Source: an uncultured Clostridium sp.
GTDB lineage: Bacteria > Cyanobacteriota > Vampirovibrionia > Gastranaerophilales > Gastranaerophilaceae
Direction of reading: 5' to 3'
Length of the DNA stretch: 23,466 nucleotides
Assembly (NCBI GenBank): GCA_905212085.1
Contig: CAJMDF010000032.1
Location: 1 to 23,466, forward strand
Shown: positions 23,402-23,466 of the stretch, in pieces
Layout: each line of letters opens with the position of its first letter
Position numbering within the stretch: position 1 is the first letter of the stretch
The notes under the pieces: model-generated
The model's input: the letters and a program-made list of their open reading frames with translations, nothing else
What the model was told of the DNA's origin: nothing
Database searches by the model: none
Position numbers and translations under genes: made by a program

Positions 23402-23466
23402 GGGGGGAAAGAAAAAATATGGAAAATTATTGAGAAAATAGTGGTGCAGAGGAAATTTCCAGGCAG

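Noticed and set aside
23402..23466. G6 run and GGAAATTTCC palindrome at the right edge, considered as a second phase-variable tract or operator
   Set aside because: The G6 run is upstream of the -35, not within the spacer, and is short; the palindrome is too near the edge to interpret.

Overview
The window is AT-rich and gene-dense. The best fit is a non-photosynthetic, anaerobic relative of the Cyanobacteria, most likely a gut Gastranaerophilales (Vampirovibrionia, formerly Melainabacteria). Three things point there: a Ycf45-type SpoIIIAA/R3H ATPase, a gene typical of Cyanobacteria and plastids; a prepilin with the GFTLAEVLITLGVIGVVAA N-terminus common in that order; and ferredoxin-dependent 2-oxoacid oxidation next to pyruvate phosphate dikinase, an anaerobic gene set. 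The taxonomic call is inference from protein character only.

Layout. At 1-1142 are the tail of an unknown coiled-coil-ended protein, its terminator, and a PlsC-like acyltransferase. At 1141-2898 (minus) is a 585-residue protein of unknown function, with conserved-looking helical ends and a variable centre. At 2899-3217 is a divergent promoter region. At 3218-5203 are the Ycf45-like ATPase and a CPYC glutaredoxin. At 5249-7927 (minus) is ppdK. At 8014-10961 (minus) is a four-subunit 2-oxoacid:ferredoxin oxidoreductase operon (ferredoxin, alpha, beta, gamma), followed by a small coiled-coil protein. At 11129-21144 (plus) is an apparent three-gene unit: a 2613-residue coiled-coil repeat protein, an overlapping GlcD-type FAD oxidase and an HExxH putative zinc peptidase. 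At 21136-23348 (minus) are a type IV prepilin-like gene whose frame is broken at a run of ten G, and a bifunctional mannose-1-phosphate guanylyltransferase/mannose-6-phosphate isomerase.

How it works together. The oxidoreductase operon yields acyl-CoA and reduced ferredoxin, and PpdK interconverts pyruvate and phosphoenolpyruvate, so the centre of the window is fermentative carbon metabolism. The right end concerns the cell surface: a pilin-like protein that may switch on and off, and GDP-mannose supply. The large coiled-coil gene fills one third of the window and has no assignable function.

Most interesting: (1) the G10 tract in the prepilin leader. One added base, or two removed, restores a complete prepilin, so this is a candidate phase-variable pilin, a pseudogene or a sequencing error. 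(2) The giant repeat protein, built from modules of about 90 residues plus an 81-bp tandem array, and translationally linked to a flavin oxidase. (3) The 585-residue protein, with flagellin-like architecture but no recognisable family. I saw no tRNA, rRNA, CRISPR array, insertion sequence or origin.
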